Source of the DNA: Distichodus sexfasciatus
Taxonomy: Eukaryota > Chordata > Actinopteri > Characiformes > Distichodontidae
Assembly (NCBI GenBank): GCA_032718565.1
Contig: JAVGVS010000769.1
Coordinates: 44,609-108,608 of the forward strand
Reading direction: 5' to 3'
Length of the DNA: 64,000 bases
Shown here: positions 11,770-26,700 of the stretch, piece by piece
Position numbering within the stretch: position 1 is the stretch's first letter
Layout: each line of letters begins with the position of its first letter
Notes under the pieces: model-generated
Seen by the model: only the letters and a program-made list of their open reading frames with translations
The model's database searches: none
What the model was told of the DNA's origin: nothing
Program-made: the position numbers and the translations under genes

Positions 11770-14700
11770 AAAAATGCTCTCTGATTAAAAATAAAAATGT
11801 AAATATAATATGGGATCAAATTTCTACGTCAAAAGTATTACATTAACAGATTGAAAAATAATAAAAGCGTAAATTCAACATGCCAAACCCTTTACAAATG
11901 ATGTTTTCAAAACTGTAACACAATTCAGCATTTGTTATTGCGGTGCATGTAGTGATTAATATCAAATCATTTGTGCAAATAAAATATAAATAATCAGGTC
12001 CAGAGGCAAATTAACATGGCCTCCTGTAATAAATGATAAGAGTCTCTCTAAAAGCAGCCTTGTCACAGCCTGTGAATATACATGAAATATTAAGTAAAAA
12101 TACCAAAATAAATAAAAGTGATCAATTATTTATACTAAATTTACAACATAAAGCTTGCAGAAAATATTCATAACACACGTAAGAAATGTATCGGTCACCC
12201 ACTAACAAAACAATTAAGGCCAATTACCTGAGACTGTCCAGCATTTGCTGCCAGCTATTGGTGGCTATCCATCTTCACACCTGTAGGAGTTAGCCACAGA
12301 AGTCAGTCGCACCGGAGTGACGTAATCTCCCCCTTTGACTGATTGGCTAGAGGAGCAGCTGTCAATTCAGACTAGTTGACCAATGGTGACTTTAGGGCTG
12401 AAGCCCGCCCTAACCCACATCAAACTCTAGCGGCAAAAGTTTTTTGAAGCCTTAGCGCAAAAGTAAGAAGCAGTGAAAACCAAAAAGGAAAGGAGCATAA
12501 GCACACAAAAAATAAAAAGAGCGGAAAACCTGATTTTGTTTGTGGACTCGAAAAATGCTGAATTCGTGTTTCAGTTTTGTGCAATATCATTTGTAATGGG
12601 TTTACATTTTGAATTTGTGCTTATTATTTTTCGACCCGTGACTGCGTTGTTTGTTTTTCTAAATAACTTTGCATCTATTTTTCGTTTTTGTGCGTTGTAA
12701 TTTTACATTTTTAAAAAAAAATGTTTAATTTTTTTTATTTACGCTTATTATTTTTCGATCTGTTACCGCAATACTTTTGACGGAAATTTGATCCCATAAT
12801 ATAACAAATACAGAGCAAAAAGAACGAGCGTCAAAATGCTTCCTCTTTTACAATAACCTGTACAAACAACAAAACTGACTGAACAAAATTGATTAACTCC
12901 TGGTCAGTGTATCCTGTGCAAATCTCAAATAATAAGTCAAATATTGAGAAAATAAATAACAAGCTAGGGCCTAAGAAAAAAAAAGGTTTGGTTCCTGTTG
13001 GTTGTCAATTGAGGTCATGGGACGGTAGGGATTTTTTTTCCCTCCAGTGTCAGCAAGGGATGGGAAATTTATTTTATTTTTTATTTTCCTTTACAGCAGT
13101 GATGTTGTTTTTTCATAACGTAGCCTACCTGTATGGTGTCACATCAATGCCAAAACTAGAGTGCGCAAAATGGTGTGCTGCAAAAGTTTCGCGAGCGTAA
13201 GTTTCAAAGTCGCGAGCGCAAATGTGAAACTCGAGAGCACAAAATTAAGATTAAGACAAATAATTGCTTATTAAATGTGTAAGACCTAACTATTAAATTA
13301 CAGTTATAAGGTCAATAAACTATAACGTTTAACCTACCTGCCACTGTTCCTGTTCCTCCGTCATCTTTGACTTTTCTGTAGAAACTTTCTGTAGCGTGCA
13401 GTCAATTACAAAACCAGGAGCCATCGGCCAATAGGATTTGCAGGCAGAAACAGTCAAAACCCCACCCCCAAACTGCCAAAACCCGCCCCTTTCAAACCGC
13501 ACGCGTAGAAATCTCACTCGAGCAAAAAGCCGCTCGTCAGTAATCTATTTTGCGGGCGAGGACATTTAACACATCGAGAGGAAAAAAGACATTCAAGAGA
13601 AGAAAAATACAGTTTGCATGCAATATTATCACAACCATGCACTCGATTCTTAATTTTGTGCTCTCAAGTTTCACATTTGCGCTCCCGACTTTGAAATTTA
13701 CACCCGCAAATTTTTTGCGGCAAGCCATTTTGCGCGCTCTAGTTTTTTGCATTGATGTGACGCCATATGCCGGACCTCTTAGTATAATTTTACCGCAACA
13801 AAAATTATATCGATATAAACGATATCGTGTAATCCTATATCTCGTATGAAAATATATCGATATATTTTAAAAACTCGATATATCGCCCAGCCCTAGGAAT
13901 AACATTACCATACAAGTAACCATGCACTTCTCATTATATGACTTTGCACATTGCAGGATTTAAAACTAAACCCAAAATCAAACACAACCTATTGGCACTG
14001 CTGTTATCTTTGCCATCTCTTATTAAATGTGCCCTTGTTATAAACTACATTAGGAAGTTTGCTTGAAGGAGAAAATTATAGTTGTTTTGTGAGCAGGTGT
14101 GTGTCTGTGTATGGAAGCAGTGCTTAGTGCTTGCAAAGAAGGACCTTCTAAGTGTAACATCCATCTGGGTCTTTCTGGGGACAATAAAATCTACAAATAG
14201 TGGGGGATGAAAAGAGATGGAGGATGGTAACTGCTTATACACCCTAATGGTCATATATTTGACTATACGGAATAAACAAAGTTGCTCAGCTAAAAGGTTT
14301 GTTCAGTGCATTGGCGCCACATTCACCCACTGAAGAACTGAGTTTGTTGTGTTAGACAGGTTTGTCTGATTTCTTTGACTAATTGTTTTGTCTTTCTCAT
14401 TTACTTCCCTGTGATCCATCTACTTATTTCCTGGCAGTAAAACTCTTTGAGGTGATTGAGACAGAGAAGACGGTGTTTCTTGTGATGGAATATGCCAGTG
14501 GCGGTAAGTGTGTGCATGCACATGTGCGTAATCAACAGTATTCACTTGCTTCACTTTTTTGGCTCTTTTTTGTGCAGGAGAGGTGTTTGACTACCTTGTG
14601 GCTCATGGGAGGATGAAGGAGAAAGAGGCCAGAGCTAAATTTAGACAGGTGCAGTATTCTTAATTGTACACTGCGGTGTATCTTATGTTTACATAGGTTG

Positions 14701-17700
14701 ATCTTTGTTTGTGAGTACTCAGGCCACAAATGCCTTTTGTGCAATATTTTATGTATGAGCCACATCCTGCAATAGAAAATGTGTGTTATGCTGTGCTATA
14801 GAATGCTATAGAAAATTGTCTTTAATTTGCAAAATGAGATTGTGATCGTTTAGTGCACATTTCTTTCTCACCATCATTGAATTAACACTCCCTCTTTTAT
14901 GGTGAGCTTGTTAATGACTTCTTGTCATTAGATATATTCCATAGTCCACTGATTTATTTTCAGATTCCTTCTATTAAAAAGTCATTAGTCGCATGGCCGT
15001 ACTTCCTCACTAACTGAAAGCCCTCCATGTATTAAACAGAGGATGGAACTGATGGAATATTACATTTAGGAAAACCACCAGTGGCGCTGTACTCTCCCTG
15101 ATGGGGATAATATACATTATGGGTATTGAGGTGTCATTACAAAGTTCATAACAACTTCCAAAACACCTTAACTACAGCTTTCTTTAGAGAAATGTTTTGC
15201 AAAATGTCAGTGAAGGATCTTTTTTTTTTATTTCCTCCTCTCTCAATGTGAAACGTTATCACTTTCAGATTGTGTCTGCAGTGCAGTACTGTCACCAGAA
15301 ACACATTGTTCACCGAGACCTTAAGGTAAGCATTGTGATTGTGAAAGTGAATGAAAGTGAGTGATTATTTGTCATTGTGACCACACCACAGCACACAGTG
15401 CACCACAACCACACCTCTGCATTTAACCCATCTGTGAAGGAGCAGTGGGCAGCTAACAAGCGCCCGAGGAGCAGTGCTTGGGGACGGTACCTTGCTCATG
15501 AGTACCTCAGTGGTAACTTAACTGATCCTGGATTCGAACCTGCGACCTTCTGATCACGGTGCGAACACCCTACCGTTACGCCACCAACTGCCAAAGTTGT
15601 GACTGTGTATGTTTGTGTGTTTCCCATTAGGGTTTAGATCGGATACAGCCTAAATCATTATATATTGTAAGGTAATTGATAACTAGTGTAAGAAATGCTG
15701 AATCTGTTTTTTCTGTTTATCCTTAGTGTGTGTGTGTGTGTGTGTGTGTGGCCATGTATTTATCGCATTGTGGGGACAGTTTTGTCCCCTGAATCACTTT
15801 TATCTGTTTTTTTTGGGCAAAATGACTATAGAAAATGTGCTTGTTTTCTTTGAGAAACTAAGAGGTAAAAGATGTGCTTTTGGTTACTGAGGTTAAGTTT
15901 AGGGTTAGGATTAGGTGTAGGTGTAAAATTATGTACTTTAGTCATTATGGGAGTCTATGGAAGGACCTCACGAAGATAGTAATACATAGAGTGTGTGTGT
16001 GTGTGTATGTTTGTGTATGTTTGCATGCCCATGCATGCATATCTGCATCCAAGACTAAAAGTGCTTCCTGAGTACTCTAGATTGCTGATGCTTACACACA
16101 ATAAATGATCCATGAGAATTGAGAGGACTGAGTGCTAACCGCATGTATAGGAGAGAGAAAGATTGTTGGTGGGCCAGACGGAAAAGGATCCCATAGTATA
16201 TGGTGTTAGATGCCATATTTTCTGTTTTTAATGTGTTTGTGCTGTCTAATACATAATGCATAGCCTACCATGTTCAGTTTTGTCCCTTAAGGAGAAAGCA
16301 GAATTGTGAAGCACAGGAGATATCTGAGCTGCTGTCTTAAATGGCTTTACGTACAAAGCTCTTGTGAGACAAGATATTCGTTTCGCAAAACACAGCTGTA
16401 GCACAGCTTGTCTAGATGTTGCCATTCACAACACTTCTGTTCAAAAGTTGTACAGCTTTTTTACTAAACATGTGGGCTTAACGTGTGAGAGTGTTTGACC
16501 ACATTGAACCACCATATTAACAAAAAATAGCCGTGTCTTTGTATGGACTAAAAGTAGAAACTGAAGAGTCAAAAAGTATGGGGGTCTTCTTTTTAAGCAC
16601 ACTTGTTGCAATGAGTTAATTTAATTTGCTTCATTAAATGTGAGATAACAGTCAATGAAACAGTCAATTAGACAGTTTTTTATCTTACCAAAAAAGTCCC
16701 TAAACGTTTCAAGAAAGCCTGTTACATCTCTTCATCTCTTTACTGTTTCTCAGGCTGAGAACTTGCTGCTGGATGCTGACATGAACATAAAGATAGCAGA
16801 TTTTGGCTTCAGTAACGAGTTCACCATGGGCAACAAGTTGGACACTTTCTGTGGCAGTCCTCCTTACGCCGCCCCCGAGCTGTTCCAGGGCAAGAAATAT
16901 GATGGGCCTGAGGTAGATGTCTGGAGCCTGGGGGTCATCCTCTACACTCTGGTCAGCGGATCGCTGCCTTTTGATGGCCAGAACTTAAAGGTCTGATTTT
17001 CTCTTTAATGGCCTGCATGTTTATAGCCTTTGAGTAGTTAGTTACTGTTTTGAAGATTGTTAGAACGTTTTGGCAATTTATGGATGTTAATTCTTTCACG
17101 CTCTCTCTTGCTCACTTTTCTCTCTCTCTCTCTCTGTACAGGAGTTACGTGAGCGTGTGCTGAGAGGTAAATATCGGATCCCCTTTTACATGTCTACGGA
17201 CTGTGAGAATCTTCTCAAGCGTTTCCTGGTGCTCAACCCTGGCAAGAGGGGAACCCTAGAGGTTGGTGTCTCTCATCTTTATTTTAACTATCCCTTGTCT
17301 TACAGCTTGCAGGGCAGACACACTCTCCATTTTTTTTGTCTTCTCTCCATCTTTTACTCATTTTTTTTCCATTACCACTTTGTTTGGGTGTTTGATTGTG
17401 CTCTAGGTTTGGACTATATGGCATACTGTTTTACCAAAACATTGTGTCTTCTTCTTAGGAAAGCACAACTAGACTGTACTAGAATAAAGACTACATAATG
17501 TTCATTTCTACTGACTCACCTTTGGAAATCACACTGTTGTGTTAGCACAAGCTATTATTGTAAGTAGAATCCAGGATGTGAAGTCTAAATAGCATGTGGT
17601 GTTCTAGTACTTCTATATGGTATATATGGTACAGCCTCTATATAGCCTCTATTGTTTTCTTCACTTCGTTAGTCCTCACTTCCTCAGTCAGTGATCGAGG

Positions 17701-20700
17701 TACATCACAGCCTTTAGAACTTCTAGGGTTAGGGTTCTGCTCTCTTCTCCTTTTATTTTTCCAGTCTTCCTTTTGTCTCTCACCACTTATGCTGTCTCCA
17801 CCCTCCTCTCTGCTCGGGGCTAGCATAGTGTGGAAACACCCTATGTTTCTCTTCCCATGGAAACATGAATAATGCAGGTGCTGCTAAATGCATGGGCTCT
17901 GCGTACTCTGTACGGAAAAGTGTGGGAGCAGCCATCCGAAATGCTTACGCCGCAGCTCTCAGTGTCCAAACTTTGCATCAAACAGATTAAAGAAGAAAAG
18001 CTGTATGGGAGTTTTGCTGGAAGCATTCGCTTTCTTTCATGTCTCTTGTGTCTTAATCAACACAGCACATTCTTACCATATGTTTGTTTTCGCCAGCGTC
18101 TTAACCACACTTATCTTTGCGCCTTGAATAACTCTGAAGTGTTTGAAGCTCCAGCATCTGCTATGGAATCATGATGGAGTTGTGATATTTTCCTATTAAT
18201 TGTGTTTTTTCCCCCACCCCGCCATTTCCCAGCAAATCATGAAGGACCGCTGGATCAACGCAGGCTCAGAGGAGGATGAACTCAAACCTTACACTGAGCC
18301 TGAGACAGACATTTCTGACCAGAAGCGAATAGGTATGCCGCCGACGTGGCCTCTGCTTTAAAGCTGCAAAAGAGGGTGTGCTTGTGTGTGAAGGTCGTGG
18401 GATACACTCCCCATGTGAGAGATGCATTGCCCTCCCTGCATCACCACATGGACCGCAAGATATGAGGGGGGAGAGAGAGGAAGAGATAAGATAGAGAGGG
18501 TTGATGGCAGATAGAGGCGGCGTGCACCCATCCAGGACTCTCGAGTACAAAGTGGTGGTGTTGCATAATTCTCGGCGGCTGCTCCCATCCTCCACCGCCA
18601 CATGTCTGAGTGGAACTCCCCATTTATCCGCAGTACGTGGGAGCTTGGTGTGCCTCCAGCACGTGGTTGTAGGTGGCGCCTCGTATAGCGCAGACAGCAG
18701 TCAGGCATTACACAGCATACCCTGGAGTCACAGCGTACTGATCTTTATCACGCCACCACATCATAGCAGGCCAGGTGTACCTGCATACACAGCCAGCCTT
18801 ACACACACACATGCACAGACATACACACTGTTTTTGTGCTTGAGATTCAAGGTTGTCACGAACAAGTGTAGCATGTTAAATATGCAAGAAAAAATTATTG
18901 GTGTAAATTATTTATAGAATTTTTTAAAGTACCCCTAAAAATATTAAATAGTTAAACAAATTCATGAGTGATATGTTAAAATATCTGAATATGAAAAGAG
19001 GGCAGTTTTGCTGTGTTATAGACAGTGTTCTAATTAAAGGAGTTTGTGCTACTAATAAAATGTAAAAATCAGGTATGTCATGGTTTACAGTCAAATGACC
19101 TTAAAATGGAAGCTTCTTTGGCAATAGTGCTTCTGAAACGTCTCTCATTTATCAGCTAAACAGACAGTTACTGGGGCGAGGCAAGTCCCTTAAGATCCCA
19201 GTTATTCTCGTCATGGTCTTTCCTCACTCCCCAGCCTTGCTTGCAAACTCATCTGCTGCAGATTAGGAAGGAAGTGGTAGAGTAGAATGAAATGAGCGCC
19301 TCTCTGAATGTGCTCCCGCATGCTTTCAGCGTTGCTTGACGTGCTTCGCCGTGAAGAAGGCACTTAGCTGGTCTGTACATGGATTCCCTCGTGCCTGTGC
19401 AGTGCAGAGACTTTGTGCTTTCTCCACTCCACTCCAGCGTAGCATCGTGCAACGCAACGTGAGTTGCCAGGAATAGCTTTTGGAGACATGTGCTGGAGCC
19501 TATGCTCCAAACAACACGTTGGGTTCTTGAGTTGAGGCATTTGTGTACTTGGTAAAGCAGCTTCTTGAAAAGCACAGTTTGAAATGTATTTAATTGCAGA
19601 TTACAAAATAGGCCATAAAATAGCCATATCTGCTAATACGGCAAAACTGAACAAAACAAACAGATTACAAATTAGATACCCTAACCTGGAATTTGTAAAG
19701 TATTCTGTTTTGGCATCATGCATTCATTCTGTCGAATCAGTGTGCAGAAATGTGTTATCATGTAAACAGGAGCAACACTACACATGAACACCAGTACCAG
19801 AGAGCCAGTGTTGTTGGTAGTCTAGCGCAATGCATCTCATAGTTTTTTGGCAAATATTAGTGGGCCGTTGGTAGCGTGATGGTTAGAGAGTTGGCCCCAT
19901 GATCGAATGATTGCCGGTTGGAGTCTAGGAATGGTAAAAGTACCCCATTGGTTCTCATGAGCAAGGTACCGACCCCAAGCACTGCTCCCCGGGTGCTGCC
20001 GCAAAAGCTGCCCACTGCTCCTTCACGGATGGGTTAAATGCAGAGGCCGCATTTCGTTGTGGTGCACTGTGTGTTCACAATGACAAATAATCACTCACTC
20101 ACTATTCTAACTCTTTATAGGTACAGAAGCTACAATACTTAGATAGTCAACCTGCTAATTAACAATTATTTGTCATTGTGAACACACAGTGCACCACAAC
20201 GAAATGCGACCTCTGCATTTAGCCCATCCGTGAAGGAGCAGTGGGCAGTTGACAAGAGCAGCACCTAGGGAGCAGTGCTTGGGTATGGTACCTTGCTCAT
20301 AAGTATCTCAGTGGTAACTTTACCGGCCCTGAATTCGAACCTGTGACCTTCCAATCATGGGGCGAACACCCTACCGTTACGCCACCAACTGCCCTATACC
20401 TAATCAATAAGCTGCATACGACTTTCAAGATGCTTCTTTTGGTTGGAAGTAAAGTCTTTGCTGGTGGCAAACAGAGGTTGCACTGCACAATGATGTTACA
20501 CTGTTTTTTTTTTTTAAACTTCCTTTAACATGAAGTACTGCATGAATTTCCAAGACAGAAATGGATTCCTGTCCTGGTGTTGTCATTGCAGCTTCATTAC
20601 CCCAAGTCAGAGTTAGCAGACAATTAACACAGCTGCATGTGTTTTGCATGTTTGTTAGTTGCATGTTTTATTTCAAGTGTGCTTCCTGAATGAATTTAAT

Positions 20701-23700
20701 AGGGAATTAACATGTTGTTGTTGTTGTTATTATTATTATTATTCATCTATTCATTAATTCCAACAATGTAACTATATCTGGTTGCTATCTAAATGGACTT
20801 TAACTGGATTGGAAAACAATTACCCATGTTTTGTATGTCAAAACATGTAATGATATTTACATTTATAGCTGATGCTCTTATCCCGAGCGACGTACAGTCG
20901 TGCTTTGCAGTCCACCTCTGTTCTTCAGTCTGTAAAGCTAGACTTAAATCAGCAACTTCTGAGTTACCGCCAACTATGTTACATACTTAAACAAAACCTC
21001 TTAGAGAAAAATGAAAGTTAGTGCACAGGTAACAATCGTACACGTAGATTTGTGAATTTTTTTTATTACTTGGAATTTATACTCTGGATGTCTACTATGC
21101 AGATGTGATGGTAGGCATGGGCTACTCTAGGGACGAGATCCAGGAGTCTTTATCCAAGATGAAATATGACGAGATCACAGCAACCTACTTGCTCCTGGGC
21201 AGGAAGGCCAACGAGGTAACACATTTCCCATTGTATAAACACTGTACAAAATATTCAGTATGCAACAGTTCACGAGGAGTGTTTACTGGCTAAATTGTGG
21301 GCTTTGGTACTGCAGGAGGTGAATGACTCCAACTCCGGTGGAAATCTATCCTTGGCAAAGACCAGGCCCACTAGTGAGATGAATGGCCAGTCACCAGCAC
21401 ACGCCAAGGTCCAAAGAAGTGTGTCGTCCAATCAGAAAGCCAGACGCTACAGCGATCAAGGTGATGGCAAGCTTTGTGAAAATCGGTTGTTTTACATGTC
21501 AGCCAGCAAAAACTGTCCTTTCAGTTTTCTGCACAAAGCAGAACGTGATCTGATAATTCACTTTTTTAGTAGTCACAAAGCCTAAAATGTCCTTCTCGGC
21601 ATCCTGGCAGTTACTCTAAATTTATTAGTGTCCAACAGCAGCATCTGTCCCATCTCTCGTTTCTTCTCTTCTCTTGCAGTTGGTGGGGTCGCTAACTCAG
21701 GGTTGAGCAACGTTAAGAGGGCTGCTAACAGTACAACGGACAGTGATGCCAAGCAGGACGGAGGAGTGGGAGTCCGTAAAGCGCCGACACACAGCCCCCC
21801 CAGCCCCTTACTGGGCAACGCCAACAACCCCAACAAAGCCGACATACCTGAGCGCAAAGCAGGCAACTCCATCACTCCTAATGTGAGTTTGTGTAGTTGG
21901 TTTAAAGTGTGTTTCAACACCTCCAGTTTATACTGCATCTGCTCTGATCAGCTGCTGAGCAGAATTCATTTTGGCAGCTACTTTAGATGTAGTCTTAGTC
22001 TCATGGCACATTTTTTATATGTGTATAGGAAACATGCTGTACCTAAACCGTTTTGCGATGGCACGGCACTTTGTTTTTACATTGTGTAAGACTTAGACCA
22101 GTGTTGCTGATGTTGGTGATGCGTTCGAGCAATGCCTTGACATTGTGGACACAGGTCGCTTTATGTGTATCAGAAAGCATTTGTTCCCGGCAGAGTTCCT
22201 CATGCCAGTAGAAATAGCGCCTTTTTAAAACAAATAAGCATTTTTATGTGGTCACATTTTAGTCTTTTTTTTAAATTATCCTTCATAGTTTTAGTCGACA
22301 AAAGTAGTAACATTTCAGTCGTTGTGGCGTCTCTTCATCTTCTTTTAATGGAGTGTGTTTTGTGTGATTCCTATCGGGGTTGTAGGACCAGAGCCAATCC
22401 CAGAACTTCGGGTGCGAGCCGGGGACCGATCCTGTGTGGGCGCCAATACAACACACACACGCACATTCACACTTCAAGGGGCAATTTAGAATCACCAGTC
22501 AACCTAAAAAAAGAAAAAAAAAGAATCATCAGTCAACCTATAGTGCATGTTTTTGGAAAGTGGGAGGAAACTTGAGCATCTGGAGAAAACCCACGCAAAC
22601 AATGGGATAACACACAAACTCCAAAGAGCCGAAGGAGATAAAATCCAGGACCTTTTCGCTGTGAGGCGACAGGGCTAACCATCGTGCCACTGTGCAGCCC
22701 CTAAATAAATAGTATCTGTTAATCTAACTTTATTTTTGGCCCAAGCAACACTGTATGCACTGAAGCCATATTACCATTCGTTATTTAAATTGCATCACTT
22801 AGTTGTGGGTTTAGGGCATCTGCTCCTGTATGGCTGAGATCTCATCTGCACAGAAGGCATTGCTTATATATTTTGAGAGACAAACTAGATTCATTTTGAA
22901 TATCTGACAGTCTCCGAGTTAACATTTTAGTCACACGTCTTTAACGAAATCAGAAATGAATTTTGTCACTGCTTTATTATTAAAGCTCTTTTTTGAGCTC
23001 ATCGGTGCCTCGTCTTAGTCATGAGAGAAGCAAAGAGGTCGTTGACGACCATTTTTCATCACACTTTCCATTAACAAAATTAGCACTATCTGCTGAGCAA
23101 AAACTCTTGTTTTTGTGTTGCTCAGAATAACTCCGGATCTGGAGGAATGTCCCGGAGGAACACGTACGTGTGCAGTGACAGAAACAACACCGACCGCCTC
23201 TCCGTTATTCCCAATGGGAAGGAGAACAGGTATGTTTCTCCACACGGGCAACTCGGGTGGCCAGAAGTGCTTTGGAACTTTTATGTAACGCTTCTTAAAT
23301 GTATGCACGTCTTTGCAAGACCCTGACAGAATGTGGAAAGTCGCTACAGCACATTTTTTTTAAAAGTAGGTAGGAATGACTCATCTCTCATCTTTTCCCC
23401 TTTCTGTCTCCTCGTCTTCCTCCTTTTCCATCTTTCTGCAGTGCGTCTCTGTCTCCAGACCAGCGGAACCCCGGTGCCTCCACACACAGTATAAGCAACT
23501 CTGCAACGTCTGACAAACTACGCTTCCCACGGGGCACGGCGAGCCGCAGCACCTTCCACGGCCCCCCTAGGGAGCGGCGCACCGCCACATACAACGGACC
23601 CCCGGCCTCCCCAACGCAGCAGCCCCGCAGTCGTGCAAATGCCAACAACCTGCTCACCAAGCTCACCTCCAAACTCACACGCAGGTAAAACACTTGTTCA

Positions 23701-26700
23701 GGCCCACCGAGGCAACACCCGCACAACTGAGATCATGCAGAATAAATTCCAGCTGGGCTTTTCTCAGGCACGGCATTGTTTTTTGAGGACTTACTTATCT
23801 TACGGCAGTTACACAACTTGCTCATTTTAGCATGAGGATTCAGAGCCTTTTGCCCCGAAACATTGTTTTTGATGGTCCTAGGGAAATCCCATGAGCGAAT
23901 CATTTTCTCATCTGTAATGTTTACATCCTTATTTTTGTCCTTTCTTTTGTGTTGTAGAAACATGTCATTCAGGTTTTCCAAAAGGTAGGATTTCAAATTT
24001 GGGGAAATTATAATCAACTAAAAGGAGTGTAAAATATAATACTAACAATTAGTGGTTAGTGGGCTCCTCTGATTTGCTGTGATGGTGTCTTAGCCTGTGG
24101 GTTTTAATTAAGCATGCCTTAAAGCCTTATCTGCATGCGAATGCAACTAGGCAGAATCAGTGTAATGCTACTAATCACGCTTATCTGCTTGGTGGGGGCT
24201 ACCTGATGTCACAGTTGGTGCTTTTTACACAATCAAGTGTTGTACAAGCGCAAGATTCAAAGCGTTTTTTTTTTACGCATTCGCAGATTTGAGTTATAGC
24301 CTGAACTTCAGAATGAAGAAATATTTGAATGACTGAGATTTGTTGGACTGTACATTTGCCAGGAAACGCTTCTCCAAATTCATGGCTCAGTTCATGCCTC
24401 AGTTTTTGAGCTAGAGTTCTGTTCAAACATCTTTTTTTTATTGTATGTTTTCTTTGTTGTATGTTTTTGTTAGCATTGTTTAGTAAAACCTGACGTCTTG
24501 CACACAAATGAATCTTCCCGGTCCCTTCCCAGTGACACATACAGCTTATAAGTGAATCTCTGGTATCAGATCAGTACTCAGTCTTGACTCAAAGCACAGG
24601 TATCAGTATCTGACTGAATAGGTTGGATCAGTTCATCTAGTTTAAAACTCTAGGGTAACTTTAGAGCACACATTATATTTAACCTCTTCTCTCAGTGCCT
24701 CCTATTTTTTATCTGCAACTGAAAACCAGTAAAAAAATATCTTTGGATTGTGCTACTGTGAACAAAAACCTATACGGAGGACATGTTTATCAAAACTGGA
24801 TGCCATTAAACACACACACACACTCGCATGTAACGTGTGTGATTTCCTAGAGTTGCACCGATACCAGTATCGGGCCGGTACTTAATTAAAATACTTGTAC
24901 TCGTGATACCACGTACCGATACCACTCAATTGTATTTCACTATAACAAACTGGTCGTAGTCGGTGGATATAATTTGTTGCCCTACCTGACTTCAGTGTTT
25001 AAGGGGAGAACACGATGTTTGTTTTTAACTGCGGCGCTCAGAGAGCTTCAAGTTGAAATCTGTTCTAGAACAGCGTTTTGCTCATCAGTGTCACTTCTCT
25101 CTTGTTAGCCAATCAAAATCGAGGAAGCATTAGACAAAATGTAAGTATAAGTAGGGCTCCTAATTTTCTAGTCCTGAATGTGCCAGCTGAGTAATAGTTC
25201 GGCTAACTTTTAAGCTGGCTGTGTAAACTATGCAGCACATTTCATTTCCTTTATCTGCTTATAATTACATTTTGTCTAATGTGATGACCTTGCCTTTTAG
25301 AAGGCTTTATTTTTAAAACCAGAAAGATCTGTTTATTTTTGGCGTGGAATAGCCTTGTGTTAATGATTATAAGCTTATTATAATCTGCAAAGGAGAAAAT
25401 TAAACCTGCCTCCCAATTAATTGCGCTTTCATGGAAATTCACACTAAGAAGTATCAGAATCGGTACTGGGTATCGGCAAGTACACAAATAAAAATACTTG
25501 TACTCGTATCGGTTTGTAAAAAAAGTGGTATTGGTGCATCCCTAATATTTCCCAAAAATACAGCTTGTCCTATCTGTGTTAAAGTGTGAAATTGAAATGT
25601 GATTTGACTTAATCTCTACCGGGGTCGCAAGGACTTCGGGCCCAAGGCGGGGACCAACCCTGGGCGGGCGCCAACCGACCACAAGAGACAAACTCACGCA
25701 CATGCGCATTCAACCCACGCCAGCATGCAAACTCCACACAGAAAGACCCCACAGCCCACCCAGGGATCAAACCCAGGTTGGGGTTGGTGGGTGGAGTATA
25801 TATTCTTTCTATTACATTTTAAATAATATAATTGAATTAAATTGCATTAAATTTATTAATTCATAAAGATGCCCAAAACATCTGGAGATAAAATAAAAAT
25901 AAAATAATTTTAAAAAGTGATTTCAGTAGTGAAACTGGATTTCATGTCAGGGACTACCGGTTAAAAACCCCTGGTTTAGAATGCCTCATGTTGGTTGCTT
26001 GGCAGTCAGAAATGGTCGTAGGGACTGTGGAAGAGTAAAAGTGAAGAGTAGTTGAGCTTGTGATCATGCAGGAAAGAGCGAGGTTGAGAGAAGTGAACCC
26101 GCTGTTGACTGACGACACTCCCATCTAGTGGTAGAAACTCAGACACCGGGACGTTAGTGGATTTAGTGTCATCCCACATCCTTCTCACTTTTTCCTTTGT
26201 TCTCCATTTACCATTTTCAGTGTTCTTGTGTTTGTATTTTTTTTTTATCTTTGTTTGCAAAGGCCTAGGGGATCAGTTTAGAATGAAAGACGTTTTAAAG
26301 ATTTTTTTTAATCCACATTCACTCCCTCGCTCCTGACCTGCAGTGCTGCTGCATTGACTGCAGTCCGCTGGCGCAGCGCTTTGGCACTTCCTAATGAATG
26401 TGCCTCTGGGAAGAGCTTAGTACAGAACCAGCGCCCGGACTTGTAGCAGATCCTCCATTTCTAGCACTTTCCAGTGTCTCTTTGCTCTACTTCTACCTGC
26501 CAATTAGCCTCATGTGGGAGAGAGTATTTAAGATCGACAAATTTGCATATTTTCACACACCAACGCTGACACTGACAAAATGTTCCCTTTTATTGTCTCT
26601 GGTGTTTCAATCTGCCCCTCTTTCCTCCTTCCTCTCTCCTTTTCTTTCTCTCACTTCACTTGTTCTTTCTCTCCCTCCTTTTTCCACCTCACGCTCTCTT

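Larger units (their letters stand above)
11534..13895. mobile_element. second copy of the TAGGGCTGGGCGATAT hAT-like element, expanded by a nested insertion
   Basis: Termini (G/T)AGGGCTGGGCGATAT with flanking GGAACAAC (11526-11533) and GGAATAAC (13896-13903), an 8-bp duplication with one change. Shares the foldback arms and central module with 5151-6044. Expanded to 2362 bp by a (TA)n tract and the element at 11810-12797. Confidence 0.8.

Noticed and set aside
11495..11770. 91-codon frame ending in an Ile-Tyr repeat
   Set aside because: Read-through of the (TA)n microsatellite.
12473..12700. 75-codon frame inside the nested element as a transposase fragment
   Set aside because: No similarity to hAT transposase motifs that I can see; AT-rich composition explains it.
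15350..15592. Possible tRNA gene on the minus strand (A and B boxes present)
   Set aside because: The head is followed by a shared SINE body and occurs in six copies; the cloverleaf is not intact.
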